Of a DNA stretch of 64,000 bases, positions 63,701 to 64,000 are shown piece by piece; position 1 is the stretch's first letter, and the number at the start of each line of letters is the position of its first letter. Below the pieces are notes generated by a model that saw only the letters and a program-made list of their open reading frames with translations, was not told the origin of the DNA and searched no databases. The DNA is taken from assembly GCA_030704615.1 (NCBI GenBank), contig CM060731.1, positions 80,952,756 to 81,016,755 on the forward strand, in the 5' to 3' direction. Made by a program: the position numbers and the translations under genes. The DNA comes from Takakia lepidozioides. Its lineage: Eukaryota > Streptophyta > Takakiopsida > Takakiales > Takakiaceae.

Positions 63701-64000
63701 TTGCCACGCAGCCCAAGTTGTCCCCAAAACAACTTAGGTGGCAAGATACTTTGGCGTGTTCGACGTGGATATCCAGTACAAACCGGGACGAGACAACGTG
63801 GTGGCCGATGCTTTAAGTAGAAAGCAGCAGCTCTTGTTGGTGTACAAGGGCGAGACGGCGCTCCAAAGGAAATCCGGAAGGCTTGCCGGAAGGATGAGCT
63901 GGCAAGTCCATGATGCAGGACTTGAGGATGGGGGTTAAATCGCAGTTCCACTTGCAAAATGGACTGCTCCGATATAAGCAAAAACGTCTCTACGTGCCAA
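60753..64000 (+). pseudogene. Ty3/gypsy gag-pol, frame-broken and cut by the window end
   Basis: Copies its RNA and integrates it. Gag starts MGSGKPKRKRN at 60753; capsid from about 61100 (LRGYAQQWWQKRL, IRGYVQAFNVLL, FVAGLAPWARRKLEE); zinc knuckle [14 protein letters not shown] at 61772-61813; protease [11 protein letters not shown] near 62015; reverse transcriptase with [13 protein letters not shown] (62699), [10 protein letters not shown] (62967) and YIDDILVYS (63049); then FLGLASYYRKYVRNF (63290), RNase H start IHTDASDFAIG (63487), WPTHEKEMKAVV-like and PGRDNVVADALSRK (63784). At least five frame changes occur (near 60.93, 61.13, 61.7, 62.79, 63.03 and beyond 63.15 kb), with a small insertion at GYRYHQI. 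Integrase and the 3' LTR are beyond the window. Order protease-RT-RNase H is that of Ty3/gypsy. Confidence 0.9.

Overview
This is a nuclear fragment of a streptophyte plant, most likely a seed-free land plant. The evidence is GT-AG introns of roughly 100-900 bp, PLS/DYW pentatricopeptide (PPR) sequences, a 4-coumarate:CoA ligase, a plastid aspartate/prephenate aminotransferase, a CASP-like membrane protein, and plant-type CACTA and Ty3/gypsy elements. The species cannot be fixed from sequence alone. No rRNA gene, free-standing tRNA gene or CRISPR was seen.

Layout. 0.8-4.9 kb: CACTA TNP2-type transposase (minus), followed by an LTR copy (5.0-5.4 kb) and GC-rich sequence. 6.2-10.4 kb: small mobile elements, namely copies of a tRNA-derived SINE, a hAT-type MITE with perfect 8-bp target duplication, and a 1-kb element with 12-bp inverted termini between TTAA duplications. 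12.0-17.0 kb: complete eight-exon 4CL gene (plus). 17.2-36.4 kb: large rearranged inverted-duplication region. It holds a decayed PPR array on the plus strand (20.9-26.3 kb, ending in a DYW domain), a second PPR array on the minus strand (31.4-33.2 kb), two pairs of inverted repeat arms, fragments resembling the WWDNR motif of organellar ssDNA-binding (OSB) proteins, and a predicted mitochondrial protein gene (19.3-20.8 kb). 36.8-41.5 kb: complete ten-exon aminotransferase gene (minus) with a transit-peptide exon and a LINE fragment in one intron. 45.6-47.8 kb: CASP-like gene (plus). 48.7-49.2 kb: ORF with HUH/Rep-like motifs. 50.4-54.3 kb: probable assembly artefact, in which one locus appears twice around A-rich and C-rich low-complexity sequence. 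57.1-58.2 kb: minisatellite. 58.8-59.8 kb: gag-like remnant. 60.3-64.0 kb: degenerate Ty3/gypsy element cut by the window edge.

How the genes relate. The aminotransferase supplies arogenate for phenylalanine, 4CL activates hydroxycinnamates made from phenylalanine, and CASP-family proteins organise lignin-type wall barriers. These three intact-looking genes therefore fall in one broad theme within about 36 kb, although chance proximity is the default explanation. Most other sequence is mobile or duplicated. Exon coordinates were read by eye from splice sites and reading phase, with no transcript data.
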